A stretch of DNA of 24,338 nucleotides from contig JAPSFM010000082.1 of assembly GCA_035063885.1 (NCBI GenBank), forward strand, positions 1-24,338, given 5' to 3'. This stretch comes from CAADGY01 sp900696665 (lineage in GTDB: Bacteria > Acidobacteriota > Terriglobia > Bryobacterales > Bryobacteraceae). Shown one piece after another: positions 14,149 to 22,470 of this stretch. Made by a program: the position numbers and the translations under genes. The notes under the pieces are model-generated. The model was not told the DNA's origin. It did no database searches and saw only the letters and a list, made by a program, of their open reading frames with translations. Numbering within the stretch: position 1 is the stretch's first letter; the number at the start of each line of letters is the position of its first letter.

Positions 14149-16365
14149 ATGAACTTTCTCGACCTGATCTGGTTGATCCCACTGTTTCCGCTGATTGGCG
14201 CGATCGTGATGCTGTTGTTCGGTAAGTGGTTGGACCCGCAGCCGCCATCAGAATTTGCGGCCGCGCCGGGCATAACCCCCATCGCGGGCGGACACGGGCA
14301 CCATCATGATCCCCGCGCTTCCACCGATGCCGTGATTCAGTCGGACGCGCATGCGCACGGCTCGCACGGGCACCTGGCGCATCGCAGTCCCGCCAGCAAG
14401 ATGCTGATCAGCGTGTTGTGCCCCGGAATGGTTTTGCTCTCTTTCTTTTTTTCCGGAATGGCCATCATACAGCTTGCGTCTCTGCCGGAAAAGGTATACG
14501 AGGTGGTGAAATTCACCTGGCTGGCGGGTTTGCCGTTTCAGACGCAGACAGGCCAGGTTGCCGCCTTTGCGGCGGACTGGGGATTTCTACTCGATCCCCT
14601 CAGTTCGGTGATGATCCTGGTGGTCACCGGCGTCGGCTTTCTGATTCACGCGTATTCGATCGGCTACATGGGACACGAGGGTGGGTACTACCGTTTCTTC
14701 GGCTACCTGAATCTTTTCGTGTTCTTCATGCTGATGCTGGTGATGGCCAACAACTACGTGCTGATGTTCGTCGGCTGGGAAGGCGTGGGTTTGTGCAGCT
14801 ACCTGCTCATCGGTTTCTACTTCCACAAGAAATCGGCGGCGGATGCCGGCAAGAAGGCATTCGTTGTGAACCGCATCGGCGATGCCGGGTTCATCCTGGG
14901 CATGCTGCTGATGTTCAGTGTGCTGGGCACGGTGCGGTTCCTGGACGTGAACCGCGTGTTGCAAAGCGGCGCCTTCCACCCCGAAATGCAATTCGGCGTG
15001 CTCAGCGCGATGGCTCTGCTGCTGTTCATCGGCGCCACCGGAAAATCAGCTCAGGTACCGCTATATGTTTGGCTGCCGGACGCGATGGAAGGCCCGACGC
15101 CGGTTTCGGCCCTCATCCACGCGGCGACCATGGTGACCGCCGGTGTGTACATGGTGGCGCGCTCGCACGCGCTGTTCAGTTTGACTCCGGAGACGTCATG
15201 GATCGTGACGGTGGTGGGCGCCTTCACGGCCATTTTTGCGGCATCCATCGCGCTGGTGCAGAACGATATCAAGCGTGTGCTGGCGTATTCCACGGTAAGT
15301 CAGCTCGGGTATATGTTCGTGGCAGCCGGCGTCGGCGCATATTGGGTCGCCATTTTCCACCTTTACACCCACGCGTTTTTCAAAGCTTTACTGTTTCTCG
15401 GCTCCGGTTCGGTCATTCACGCGCTCTCCGGGGAACAGGATATGCGCAAGATGGGCGGGTTGAAGGACAGAGTCCCGATTACGTACCGGACCATGTGGAT
15501 CGGTTCGCTGGCCATCGCGGGGATCCCGGGGCTGGCCGGCTTCTTCTCAAAAGACGAGATTCTGTGGCAGACATGGAGCGCGCCGATGGGTTCGAAGGCG
15601 GTGTACACCATTGGGCTGATCACGGCTTTCATGACGGCGTTCTACATGTGGCGGCTGATGTATCTGACTTTCTACGGGCCATCGCGCGTGGAGCCCGAAG
15701 TTGCTTCGCACATACATGAATCGCCTTCCACCATGACAACGCCGCTGATGGTGCTGGCAGCGGGCAGCGTGCTGGCCGGCTGGATCGGCGTTCCCAAGCT
15801 GTGGGTGGCATTTCCAGAAGCGATGCGCGCTTTCGAGCGCTGGCTCGCTCCGGTATTTGCATCCGAAGAGGCGCACGCTGCCGCGGGTCATCATGCCGAT
15901 ACGACGATTGAGTGGCTGTTGATGGGGCTTTCAGTTACCGTCGCTTTATGTGGTATCGGGCTGGCCCGCTATATGTTTCTGAGGAGACCGGAACTGGCAG
16001 CATCTATCTCCGGGCCGCCGGGTCCGCTGTACCGTGTTCTTTTGAACAAGTGGTACGTGGATGAGATCTACAGCTACTTGTTTGTAGACGGGCTGGGCAA
16101 AGGCGGCGGGCGCGTTTTCAGCCGTTTCGACAGCCAGGTGGTGGACGGAGGCGTAAACGGGGCGGGGTGGCTGACGCGATTCACCTCCCGCGTTTCGATG
16201 TGGTGGGACACCTGGATCATCGACGGGGCGGTGCGGCTTTCTTCTTTCCTCGTGAAGATGTCTTCGTATCCTTTCCGCATTCTTCAAACCGGCTCCCTGC
16301 AAGCCTACGCCTTCGTTTTTGTAGCAGGCGTGCTGGTGATTTTCGGGTACTACCTGGTGCGTTGA
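14149..16365 (+). CDS. nuoL: NADH-quinone oxidoreductase subunit L, with His-rich insertion
   Basis: A 738-residue antiporter-like subunit (ND5 type), clearly longer than the roughly 610-650 residues usual for NuoL. The proton-path glutamate is Glu211 in GWEGVGLCSYLLIGFY. The ATGKSAQVPLYVWLPDAMEG and PVSALIHAATMVTAGVY blocks and the FFKALLFLGSGSVIHA helix are all intact. The C-terminus carries the lateral helix region (DEIYSYLFVDGLGKGG). Between helix 1 and helix 2 there is an insertion with nine histidines between residues 49 and 78 (GGHGHHHD ... HAHGSHGHLAH). A second small His cluster (EEAHAAAGHHAD) lies near residue 580. Starts 10 bases after nuoK. Confidence 0.95.
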   Translation: MNFLDLIWLIPLFPLIGAIVMLLFGKWLDPQPPSEFAAAPGITPIAGGHGHHHDPRASTDAVIQSDAHAHGSHGHLAHRSPASKMLISVLCPGMVLLSFFFSGMAIIQLASLPEKVYEVVKFTWLAGLPFQTQTGQVAAFAADWGFLLDPLSSVMILVVTGVGFLIHAYSIGYMGHEGGYYRFFGYLNLFVFFMLMLVMANNYVLMFVGWEGVGLCSYLLIGFYFHKKSAADAGKKAFVVNRIGDAGFILGMLLMFSVLGTVRFLDVNRVLQSGAFHPEMQFGVLSAMALLLFIGATGKSAQVPLYVWLPDAMEGPTPVSALIHAATMVTAGVYMVARSHALFSLTPETSWIVTVVGAFTAIFAASIALVQNDIKRVLAYSTVSQLGYMFVAAGVGAYWVAIFHLYTHAFFKALLFLGSGSVIHALSGEQDMRKMGGLKDRVPITYRTMWIGSLAIAGIPGLAGFFSKDEILWQTWSAPMGSKAVYTIGLITAFMTAFYMWRLMYLTFYGPSRVEPEVASHIHESPSTMTTPLMVLAAGSVLAGWIGVPKLWVAFPEAMRAFERWLAPVFASEEAHAAAGHHADTTIEWLLMGLSVTVALCGIGLARYMFLRRPELAASISGPPGPLYRVLLNKWYVDEIYSYLFVDGLGKGGGRVFSRFDSQVVDGGVNGAGWLTRFTSRVSMWWDTWIIDGAVRLSSFLVKMSSYPFRILQTGSLQAYAFVFVAGVLVIFGYYLVR

Positions 16366-16367
16366 TT

Positions 16368-17918
16368 ATGAACGAGTACTTGCTGAGTATCGTCCTGTTC
16401 ACACCGTTGTTGGGAATGATCCTGCTGTTGTTCATCCCGGCCGCCCAGACCAATCTGATCCGGATCTGGGCAAACGTGGCGGGACTGGCGGGATTTCTGG
16501 TGTCACTTCCGCTTGCATTCCGCTTCGACAAGACGGCCGAAGGATTTCAGTTTGTAGAGAGAGCCGAATGGATTCCGGCTATCGGCGTGAATTACATGCT
16601 CGGCCTGGACGGCATCAGCCTGCTGCTGGTTCTGCTCACCACGCTGCTCGGCTTCGTGGCGATCCTGAGCTCGTGGAATGCCGTAACCGAACGGACGAAG
16701 GGCTACTATGCCATGCTGCTGTTGCAGCAGACGGGCATGATCGGCGTGTTCCTGGCGCTCGATTTTATCCTGTTCTTCGTTTTCTGGGAAGTCGTGCTGG
16801 TCCCCATGTACTTCCTGATCGGAGTGTGGGGCGGGCCGCGCAAGTTATATGCGGCCATCAAATTCTTCCTCTACACCATGGCCGGAAGCGTCCTGATGCT
16901 GCTGGGCATCTTCACGCTGTACTTCCAGCATTTCCACCAGTTTGGTGTGTACACGTTCGAGATCACCAGGTTGATCAACGTCAATATGCCTCTGCACCTG
17001 GAGCAGTGGGTGTTCTGGGCTTTCTTTATCGCATTCGCCATCAAGGTTCCGATGTTCCCGTTCCACACCTGGCTGCCCGACGCGCATGTGGAAGCTCCCA
17101 CGGCGGGGTCGGTGATCCTGGCGGGAGTATTGTTAAAGATGGGAACCTATGGATTCATCCGGTTCTCGCTTCCTCTGCTGCCCAAGGCTTCGATTGAGCC
17201 GTGGATCATCCAGACGATCGCGGTGCTGTCGATCATCGCCATCATTTACGGAGCGCTGGTAAGCCTGGTGCAGCCCGACTGGAAAAAGCTGGTCGCATAC
17301 TCCTCGGTGAGCCACCTGGGCTTCTGCACGCTGGGTATCTTCGCCCTGAACCCGAATGGAATAGCAGGCAGCGTTATCCAGCAGATCAATCACGGCATCT
17401 CGACCGGAATGCTCTTCCTGATTGTGGGCATCGTCTATGAGCGCCGGCACACCAGAGAAATCAAGGAGTATGGCGGCCTCGCGCACGTCATGCCGATGTA
17501 TGCGTTTGTTTTTGCCTTCGCGATGTTGAGTTCCGCCGGGCTGCCGTTGCTGAACGGCTTTATCGGTGAGTTCACGATCCTGCAAGGCGCCTTCGAAGCA
17601 AATCGCACCTGGGCCGCCTTCGCCGTGACAGGCATCATTTTCGGCGCGGCCTATCTGCTATGGCTATACCAGCGCACGATGCTGGGGCAGGTAAACAACG
17701 GCCGCAACCTGGGGTTGAAGGACCTGAGTTTACGGGAATGGGCCGTTTTTTTGCCTCTGATGGCATGGGCAGTGTGGATCGGAGTTTATCCGAAACCATA
17801 TTTTGAGGTGCTCGAGAAACCAGTGAACCAACTGGTGGAACGGGTGCGGCCCGGCTACTTTGAGGAGCGTGCGGCCCCGGTAGTCGCCATCGAGCGCGGA
17901 AAGGCGGGGTTGAAATGA
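16368..17918 (+). CDS. nuoM: NADH-quinone oxidoreductase subunit M
   Basis: A 516-residue antiporter-like subunit (ND4 type) with about 14 membrane helices. The key glutamate is Glu141 in FVFWEVVLVPMYFLIGVWGG, and the central lysine helix AFAIKVPMFPFHTWLPDAHVEAP is intact, as is the LKMGTYGFIRFSLPL block. ATG 16368 lies 2 bases after the nuoL stop; a longer in-frame extension into nuoL is a shadow. Its stop overlaps the nuoN ATG (ATGA). Confidence 0.96.
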   Translation: MNEYLLSIVLFTPLLGMILLLFIPAAQTNLIRIWANVAGLAGFLVSLPLAFRFDKTAEGFQFVERAEWIPAIGVNYMLGLDGISLLLVLLTTLLGFVAILSSWNAVTERTKGYYAMLLLQQTGMIGVFLALDFILFFVFWEVVLVPMYFLIGVWGGPRKLYAAIKFFLYTMAGSVLMLLGIFTLYFQHFHQFGVYTFEITRLINVNMPLHLEQWVFWAFFIAFAIKVPMFPFHTWLPDAHVEAPTAGSVILAGVLLKMGTYGFIRFSLPLLPKASIEPWIIQTIAVLSIIAIIYGALVSLVQPDWKKLVAYSSVSHLGFCTLGIFALNPNGIAGSVIQQINHGISTGMLFLIVGIVYERRHTREIKEYGGLAHVMPMYAFVFAFAMLSSAGLPLLNGFIGEFTILQGAFEANRTWAAFAVTGIIFGAAYLLWLYQRTMLGQVNNGRNLGLKDLSLREWAVFLPLMAWAVWIGVYPKPYFEVLEKPVNQLVERVRPGYFEERAAPVVAIERGKAGLK

Positions 17919-19381
17919 GCCAGTTCTATACCAGCACCGATCATTTTGTCCTGCTGCCGGCGATTATGCTTGCGATCTTCGGGTGCGCTGTTCTGCTGCT
18001 CGATTTTTTGTTCCCCGAACCGAAGCAGCGTAAGGTGCTGGCACTCCTTGTCCTGGCAGGGCTCTTTTTTTCCGGCATCGGCCTGTGGCGGCAGTACAGT
18101 TTTCTCACCTCCCAGGGCATTTCAGAAATCACCGCGTTCCGCGGCACGCTGACCGTCGATAGCTTCGCGCTTTTTTTCAACGGGATCTTTATCGCGGTGG
18201 CGGCGCTGGTGGCTATCGTTTCCTACAGGTACCTGGAATTGGAGGGGGAGCATCGCGGCGAATATTACGGACTCATCCTGCTGGCCCAAACCGGTATGTA
18301 TTTTCTCGCCACCGGGACCGATCTAGTCACGCTGTTCGTGGGCCTGGAAACGATGGCTCTTTCCTTCTACATCCTGGTGGGTTTTCTGCGCGGCGACAAA
18401 CGTTCTAACGAGGCAGCCATCAAGTATCTGTTATTGGGGGCGTTTTCGAGCGGCTTTCTGATTTATGGTTTTTCGCTGCTTTACGGGATTTCCGGCTCGA
18501 CGAAGTTGAGGGACATTGGGGCGGCCATCGTCTCACGTGACCTCTGGGACCCGCTGGTGTTCATGGGGCTCACCGCTACCACGGTCGGACTGCTCTTCAA
18601 GATTTCCGCGGTGCCTTTTCATATGTGGGCGCCCGACGCCTATGAGGGTGCGCCGACCACGGTGACGGCGTACCTGGCGGTAGGCTCAAAGGCCGCGTCC
18701 CTGGCGTTCCTGATGCGTATGTTTCTGGGTCCGTTCTGGAATATGAAGGAAATCTGGGAACCGATGTTGATCGTCATTGCGGTTGCATCCATGACGTTAG
18801 GGAACCTGGCGGCTATCACCCAGAACAATGTGAAGCGCCTGCTGGCATACAGTTCGGTTTCGCACGCCGGATACATGCTGCTCGGCTTGATTGCCGGGAA
18901 CGAGACAGGCATAAAAGGCATGATGGTTTACATCCTGGTGTACACGTTCATGACGCTGGGCGCGTTCCTGGTGGTTGTGGGGCTGCGGCGCATGGATGTC
19001 ATCGGCGACGATGTCGACGATCTTTCGGGTCTGATGTACAAGAGTCCCGGTTATGCGGTGCTGATGCTGATTTTCATGTTATCGCTGGCCGGGATCCCGC
19101 CCACCGCCGGCTTTATCGGCAAGTACTTCATCTTCCTTTCGCTGATACAAACCGGGCACTATGTCTTGGCCGTGATCGCAACGTTGTACGTCGCGGTAGC
19201 AATCTATTACTATTTCCGGATCGTGCGCAGCATGTTCATTGCGGACCTGGTGGATAAAGCGCCGCTCGCTTCGAGTGTAGGTTTGCGTGTGGGCCTCTAC
19301 ATCACCGGCGCGTTGACACTGGCGATAGGAGTCTACCCGGAGCCCTTCCTGCGCATGGCCCAGGTTTCGTTTGGAAGATAA
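17915..19381 (+). CDS. nuoN: NADH-quinone oxidoreductase subunit N
   Basis: A 488-residue antiporter-like subunit (ND2 type) with about 14 helices. Diagnostic blocks are FVGLETMALSFYILVGFLR with the conserved glutamate, LLFKISAVPFHMWAPDAYEG with the central lysine, and GIPPTAGFIGKYFIF. The AAGGCGGGG stretch before ATG 17915 lies within nuoM and the two genes overlap by 4 bases. In most bacteria nuoN is the last nuo gene; here nuoH follows. Confidence 0.96.
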   Translation: MSQFYTSTDHFVLLPAIMLAIFGCAVLLLDFLFPEPKQRKVLALLVLAGLFFSGIGLWRQYSFLTSQGISEITAFRGTLTVDSFALFFNGIFIAVAALVAIVSYRYLELEGEHRGEYYGLILLAQTGMYFLATGTDLVTLFVGLETMALSFYILVGFLRGDKRSNEAAIKYLLLGAFSSGFLIYGFSLLYGISGSTKLRDIGAAIVSRDLWDPLVFMGLTATTVGLLFKISAVPFHMWAPDAYEGAPTTVTAYLAVGSKAASLAFLMRMFLGPFWNMKEIWEPMLIVIAVASMTLGNLAAITQNNVKRLLAYSSVSHAGYMLLGLIAGNETGIKGMMVYILVYTFMTLGAFLVVVGLRRMDVIGDDVDDLSGLMYKSPGYAVLMLIFMLSLAGIPPTAGFIGKYFIFLSLIQTGHYVLAVIATLYVAVAIYYYFRIVRSMFIADLVDKAPLASSVGLRVGLYITGALTLAIGVYPEPFLRMAQVSFGR

Positions 19382-19394
19382 TATCGGCGATTTT

Positions 19395-20585
19395 ATGGAA
19401 ACGGTCCTACAACATCCGCTATTCATACCGATCCTGATGACTTTGATCATCATCGGTGTGTTTCCCCTGCTGGCCGGCTACCTGGTTCTTGTGGAGCGCA
19501 AGGTTCTGGCCGACTTTCAGGTCCGGCTGGGACCGATGCGCGTTGGTCCACACGGCTTTCTTCAGCCCATTGCGGATGCGCTCAAGCTGTTCCTCAAGGA
19601 GGATATTCTTCCCTCGGAAGCGGACCGCGCGATCTTTTGGATGGCGCCGGTAATCTCCACGTTTACGGCCTTGTCGGCTTTCGCGGTCATTCCCTTTGCT
19701 CCATCTCTTTACGTAGCCGACGTGAACGTGGGGCTTCTGGTGATCAGCGCTACCTCCGCGGTTGGGATACTGGGCATCATTCTCGGCGGTTGGGCGTCGA
19801 ACAGCCACTATCCGCTGTTGGGAGGTTTGCGCAGCGCCGCGCAGTTGGTGAGTTATGAAGTCGCGCTCAGCCTGGCCTTGATCTCCGGCGTCATGATGGC
19901 CGGCACGCTGAGCATGGTGGGAATCGTCGAAGCACAACGATCCCGTGGAGTGTGGTTCGCATTTGACAACTTCGGCCTGATGCTGGTTCCCTTTACGGTA
20001 TACGTGATTTCAGCCATCGCCGAAACCAACCGCGCTCCGTTCGATCTCCCGGAAGCCGAATCCGAACTGGTCGCCGGTTTTCATACCGAATACAGCGGGT
20101 TCCGGTGGGCGCTCTACTTTCTAGCCGAGTACGCAAACATATTTGTCGTCTCTTCGGTCGCGATCACGTTGTTCTGGGGAGGATGGCTGCGGCCCTTCCC
20201 GAATGTCGGATTCCTGGAAGTGCCGCTGAATTATGTATTCCCGGCGCTGTTAATGCTCGGCTCCGGCGCGGGATCGTTCCTGCTGCTCAAGAACTTGAAA
20301 AGCAGCACTCAAAAAGCCGTGCTTGCTGCTATAGCGGTAGTGCTGATTACAACGGGGCTGCTTTTCCTGATTCCGGCCGTAAACCAGGCCTTGATAGGAT
20401 TGTTCTGGTTCTTCCTCAAAGTCGCGGTGATGGTTTATGCCCTGATCTGGTTTCGTGGCACCTTTCCGCGTTTTCGATACGATCAACTGATGAACATCGG
20501 CTGGAAGTATATGATCCCCATTGGAATGGGCGCCATATTGGTGAACGCGGTGGTGGGAATCGCACTCGCCAATCCGAAGTTCTAG
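19395..20585 (+). CDS. nuoH: NADH-quinone oxidoreductase subunit H
   Basis: A 396-residue membrane subunit (ND1 type) that joins the peripheral and membrane arms and lines the quinone chamber. The loop motif ERKVLADFQVRLGPMRVGPHG begins at Glu34, and the highly conserved AETNRAPFDLPEAESELVAG loop includes Glu210. ATG 19395 is preferred; an in-frame TTG at 19371 overlapping the end of nuoN would add 8 residues. It is out of the usual place (normally between nuoG and nuoI). It is somewhat longer than the typical 320-350 residues. Its TAG ends 6 bases before an IS701-type element; the coding sequence itself is intact. Confidence 0.95.
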   Translation: METVLQHPLFIPILMTLIIIGVFPLLAGYLVLVERKVLADFQVRLGPMRVGPHGFLQPIADALKLFLKEDILPSEADRAIFWMAPVISTFTALSAFAVIPFAPSLYVADVNVGLLVISATSAVGILGIILGGWASNSHYPLLGGLRSAAQLVSYEVALSLALISGVMMAGTLSMVGIVEAQRSRGVWFAFDNFGLMLVPFTVYVISAIAETNRAPFDLPEAESELVAGFHTEYSGFRWALYFLAEYANIFVVSSVAITLFWGGWLRPFPNVGFLEVPLNYVFPALLMLGSGAGSFLLLKNLKSSTQKAVLAAIAVVLITTGLLFLIPAVNQALIGLFWFFLKVAVMVYALIWFRGTFPRFRYDQLMNIGWKYMIPIGMGAILVNAVVGIALANPKF

Positions 20586-20587
20586 AT

Positions 20588-20591
20588 CTAG
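20588..20591 (+). repeat. Left target site duplication (CTAG)
   Basis: CTAG directly before the left inverted repeat matches the CTAG at 22463-22466 after the right one. A 4-bp duplication of this type is usual for IS701-family elements. Confidence 0.85.
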
Positions 20592-20610
20592 TACTACTGT
20601 GTTAGAAAAT
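20592..20610 (+). repeat. IS701 left terminal inverted repeat
   Basis: Nineteen bases that match the reverse complement of 22444-22462 at 17 positions. A TAGAAT at 20623-20628 just inside could serve as a -10 box for the transposase, which starts with GTG at 20636. Confidence 0.88.
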
Positions 20611-20635
20611 AACATTTTGGTGTAGAATTGTTTCC

Positions 20636-21955
20636 GTGGGCGAAAAGACTGCGCCAGGCCCACAGGAACAACGCTTTGCGGCATATATCGAGGGCCTGGC
20701 GGAAGCCGCAGGGCATGCCGATCGTCAGCTTCCGCTGAAGAACTACTGCACCGGTTTGTTGCTGCCCGGCGAGCGAAAGAGCGTGGAACCGATGGCCGCC
20801 CGGCTCGCTGGCGACAACGTGCGTCGGATGCACCAGTCGCTCCACCATCTGGTAGCGGATGCTCCCTGGAATGACGAAGCGGTGCTGGATCGCTCGTTGG
20901 ATTTTGTGATCCCAGCCATGCTACGCCGTGATCCGGTGGTGGCTTGGGTGGTGGATGACACCGGGTTTCCCAAGAAGGGCCGGGAATCGGTAGGAGTGGC
21001 CCGACAGTACTGCGGCCAAGTCGGCAAACAGGATAACTGTAGGGTAGCGGTCAGCCTTTCGGTGACGACGGAAAAGGCGAGCATGCCAGTGGCGTACCGT
21101 CTGTACCTGCCACAATCTTGGATGGAAGACCGCCAACGGCGGAAGAAGACAGGAGTGCCGGATTCGATTCAGTTTCAGACCAAAGCCGAGATCGCCCTCG
21201 ACCAGATTCGGCGGGCGCGGGAGCGAGGCATTCCGCAAGGCGTAGTGCTGGCCGACGCCGGGTACGGGAACGACACTGGTTTCCGTGCGGAGCTGACAAA
21301 ATTGCAGATGGCCTATGTAGTGGGAATCCAGAGCAGCACGACGGTCTGGAAGCCGGGCGAAGAACCGAAATCACCGCCGCCACGCAAGGACAACATCGGA
21401 CGCCCGCGCAAACTGCTCCAACGCAATGCGAAGAATCAACCGGTCTCGGTGAAAGACCTTGCCCTGTCCCTTCCTGCCGAAGCCTGGAAGAAAGTGACGT
21501 GGCGTCAAGGGGTGAAGCAGAAACTCCAGTCCCGCTTTGCCACTTTGCGCGTGCGTCCCGCGCACCGCGACTACTGGCGGTCGGAGCCGCATCCGGAAGA
21601 ATGGTTGTTGATCGAGTGGCCGTCGGCGGAATCGGAACCAACAAAGTACTGGCTCTCCACTCTTCCCGCCGACACCGCCCTGGTGGAACTCGTGCACATG
21701 GGCAAGCATCGCTGGATCATCGAACGGGATTACCAGGAATTGAAGCAGGAACTCGGGTTGGGCCACTACGAAGGACGTGGTTGGCGCGGCTTCCATCATC
21801 ACGCCACCTTGTGCATTGCGGCCTATGGCTTCCTGGTGGCCGAACGGAGCCGTTTTTCCCCCTCAGCCCAAGTCGGCAATCTTGGACTACCAACGCCCGA
21901 ACTGCCGCCAGACTACCGGCCGCGCGGCTCGCCGCGTTCGCCCCGAGCGGCATAA
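20636..21955 (+). CDS. IS701-family transposase, C-terminus shifted out of frame
   Basis: A 439-residue DDE transposase (DDE_5 superfamily type) starting at GTG 20636. Family landmarks are VVAWVVDDTGFPKKGRESVGVARQY with the first catalytic Asp, the nearby GKQDNCRVAVSLSV block, GVVLADAGYGND with the second Asp, and HRWIIERDYQELKQELGLGHYEGRGW with the catalytic Glu. The frame closes at TAA 21955 after PRGSPRSPRAA, but the family-like ending RPERHNPRS ... CPCCGSRSG continues in the +1 frame to a stop at 22047-22049. One extra base between about 21929 and 21940 explains this. The active-site residues are all before the shift, so the shortened protein may still work; a sequencing error is also possible. 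Confidence 0.9.
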   Translation: MGEKTAPGPQEQRFAAYIEGLAEAAGHADRQLPLKNYCTGLLLPGERKSVEPMAARLAGDNVRRMHQSLHHLVADAPWNDEAVLDRSLDFVIPAMLRRDPVVAWVVDDTGFPKKGRESVGVARQYCGQVGKQDNCRVAVSLSVTTEKASMPVAYRLYLPQSWMEDRQRRKKTGVPDSIQFQTKAEIALDQIRRARERGIPQGVVLADAGYGNDTGFRAELTKLQMAYVVGIQSSTTVWKPGEEPKSPPPRKDNIGRPRKLLQRNAKNQPVSVKDLALSLPAEAWKKVTWRQGVKQKLQSRFATLRVRPAHRDYWRSEPHPEEWLLIEWPSAESEPTKYWLSTLPADTALVELVHMGKHRWIIERDYQELKQELGLGHYEGRGWRGFHHHATLCIAAYGFLVAERSRFSPSAQVGNLGLPTPELPPDYRPRGSPRSPRAA

Positions 21956-22049
21956 TCCGCGCTCCATCACTACGTTGAGAATGGCCCTGGCTCGGCGTCT
22001 GATCGGCGGGATGGCTCAGTGCCCCTGCTGCGGGTCGCGCTCGGGCTGA
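21941..22049 (+). pseudogene. Displaced C-terminal end of the IS701 transposase
   Basis: In the +1 frame relative to the transposase, RPERHNPRSITTLRMALARR and the ending CPCCGSRSG follow to a TGA at 22047-22049. The zinc-ribbon-like CPCC ending is what I recall from full-length relatives. It overlaps the 3' end of the minus-strand passenger gene by 34 bases. Boundaries of the shift are approximate. Confidence 0.6.
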
Positions 22050-22396
22050 TCCTCGGCGTCAATGTCGGCGTCGACGACACACGTGGCGGGGCGAGAGTGA
22101 TTCGGCGCAGTCTTCCAGGAACCGTTCACCAATTCCACGCAGCGCAGTTTCTCGAACACGACGCAGCGCCAATTCTCCGGCGACCCGATCGGCCCCAATC
22201 CGCTTTCGCTCTCGCCGCCATACTGATAGCAGAGCACGCGTGGCTGGCCTAGCCGATTGCGGCCCAACCGATGGGGACAAAACAACCGAGGCAACTCTTT
22301 ATAAATCGCCCCGACCGGTTGCCGATTCGTGATCGCCGTCCAAATCAGCCGGTACATGTCCTCTACAGTCTGGATCTTTGCCTGAACGACACTCAT
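22016..22396 (-). CDS. IS passenger protein with WYL-like pattern
   Basis: A 126-residue protein entirely inside the inverted repeats, on the strand opposite the transposase. The order MYRLIWTAITNRQPVGAIY - R-LFCPHRLGRN-G-PRVLCYQYGG - NWRCVVFEKL-CVEL resembles a WYL domain core (helix, basic strand, P-x-x-LG turn, YQ strand, R-x-F strand); this is pattern recognition, not a database match. Four cysteines and several His residues could bind metal, but no classical motif is formed. There is no DNA-binding domain. The start is ATG 22396, preceded directly by AAGGCGGG. A role in regulating transposition is conceivable but unproven; it might also be a gene picked up by the element. Confidence 0.65.
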   Translation of the reverse strand: MSVVQAKIQTVEDMYRLIWTAITNRQPVGAIYKELPRLFCPHRLGRNRLGQPRVLCYQYGGESESGLGPIGSPENWRCVVFEKLRCVELVNGSWKTAPNHSRPATCVVDADIDAEDQPERDPQQGH

Positions 22397-22443
22397 CCCG
22401 CCTTCACGATACCGCCGACGGCGCTATCTCCATTGGCTTCACC

Positions 22444-22462
22444 ATTTTATAACCCAGTAGTA
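22444..22462 (-). repeat. IS701 right terminal inverted repeat
   Basis: Reverse complement matches the left repeat at 17 of 19 positions. On the minus strand it contains TATAAA, which could act as a -10 box for the passenger gene if a -35 is supplied from outside. Confidence 0.88.
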
Positions 22463-22466
22463 CTAG
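22463..22466 (+). repeat. Right target site duplication (CTAG)
   Basis: Second copy of CTAG, directly after the right inverted repeat and 4 bases before the stop of the Cys-rich protein gene. Confidence 0.85.
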
Positions 22467-22470
22467 GAGA

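Larger units (their letters stand above)
20592..22462 (+). mobile_element. Complete IS701-family insertion sequence with passenger gene
   Basis: The 1871-bp element is bounded by inverted repeats of 19 bp: left TACTACTGTGTTAGAAAAT (20592-20610) and the complement of 22444-22462, TACTACTGGGTTATAAAAT, with two mismatches. CTAG flanks both sides. It holds a plus-strand transposase (frameshifted near its end) and a minus-strand small gene, tail to tail. It is larger than an IS701 carrying only a transposase would need to be, because of the extra roughly 400 bp with the passenger gene. It inserted between nuoH and a convergent gene without breaking either. Confidence 0.92.

Noticed and set aside
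14418..15719. A 433-codon open frame on the plus strand inside nuoL
   Set aside because: It is an alternative frame of a fully conserved nuoL; its translation is rich in Arg, Gly and His with no domain.
22019..22252. A 77-codon plus-strand frame opposite the IS passenger gene
   Set aside because: The minus-strand frame has the better protein-like pattern and spacing; this one is its complement.
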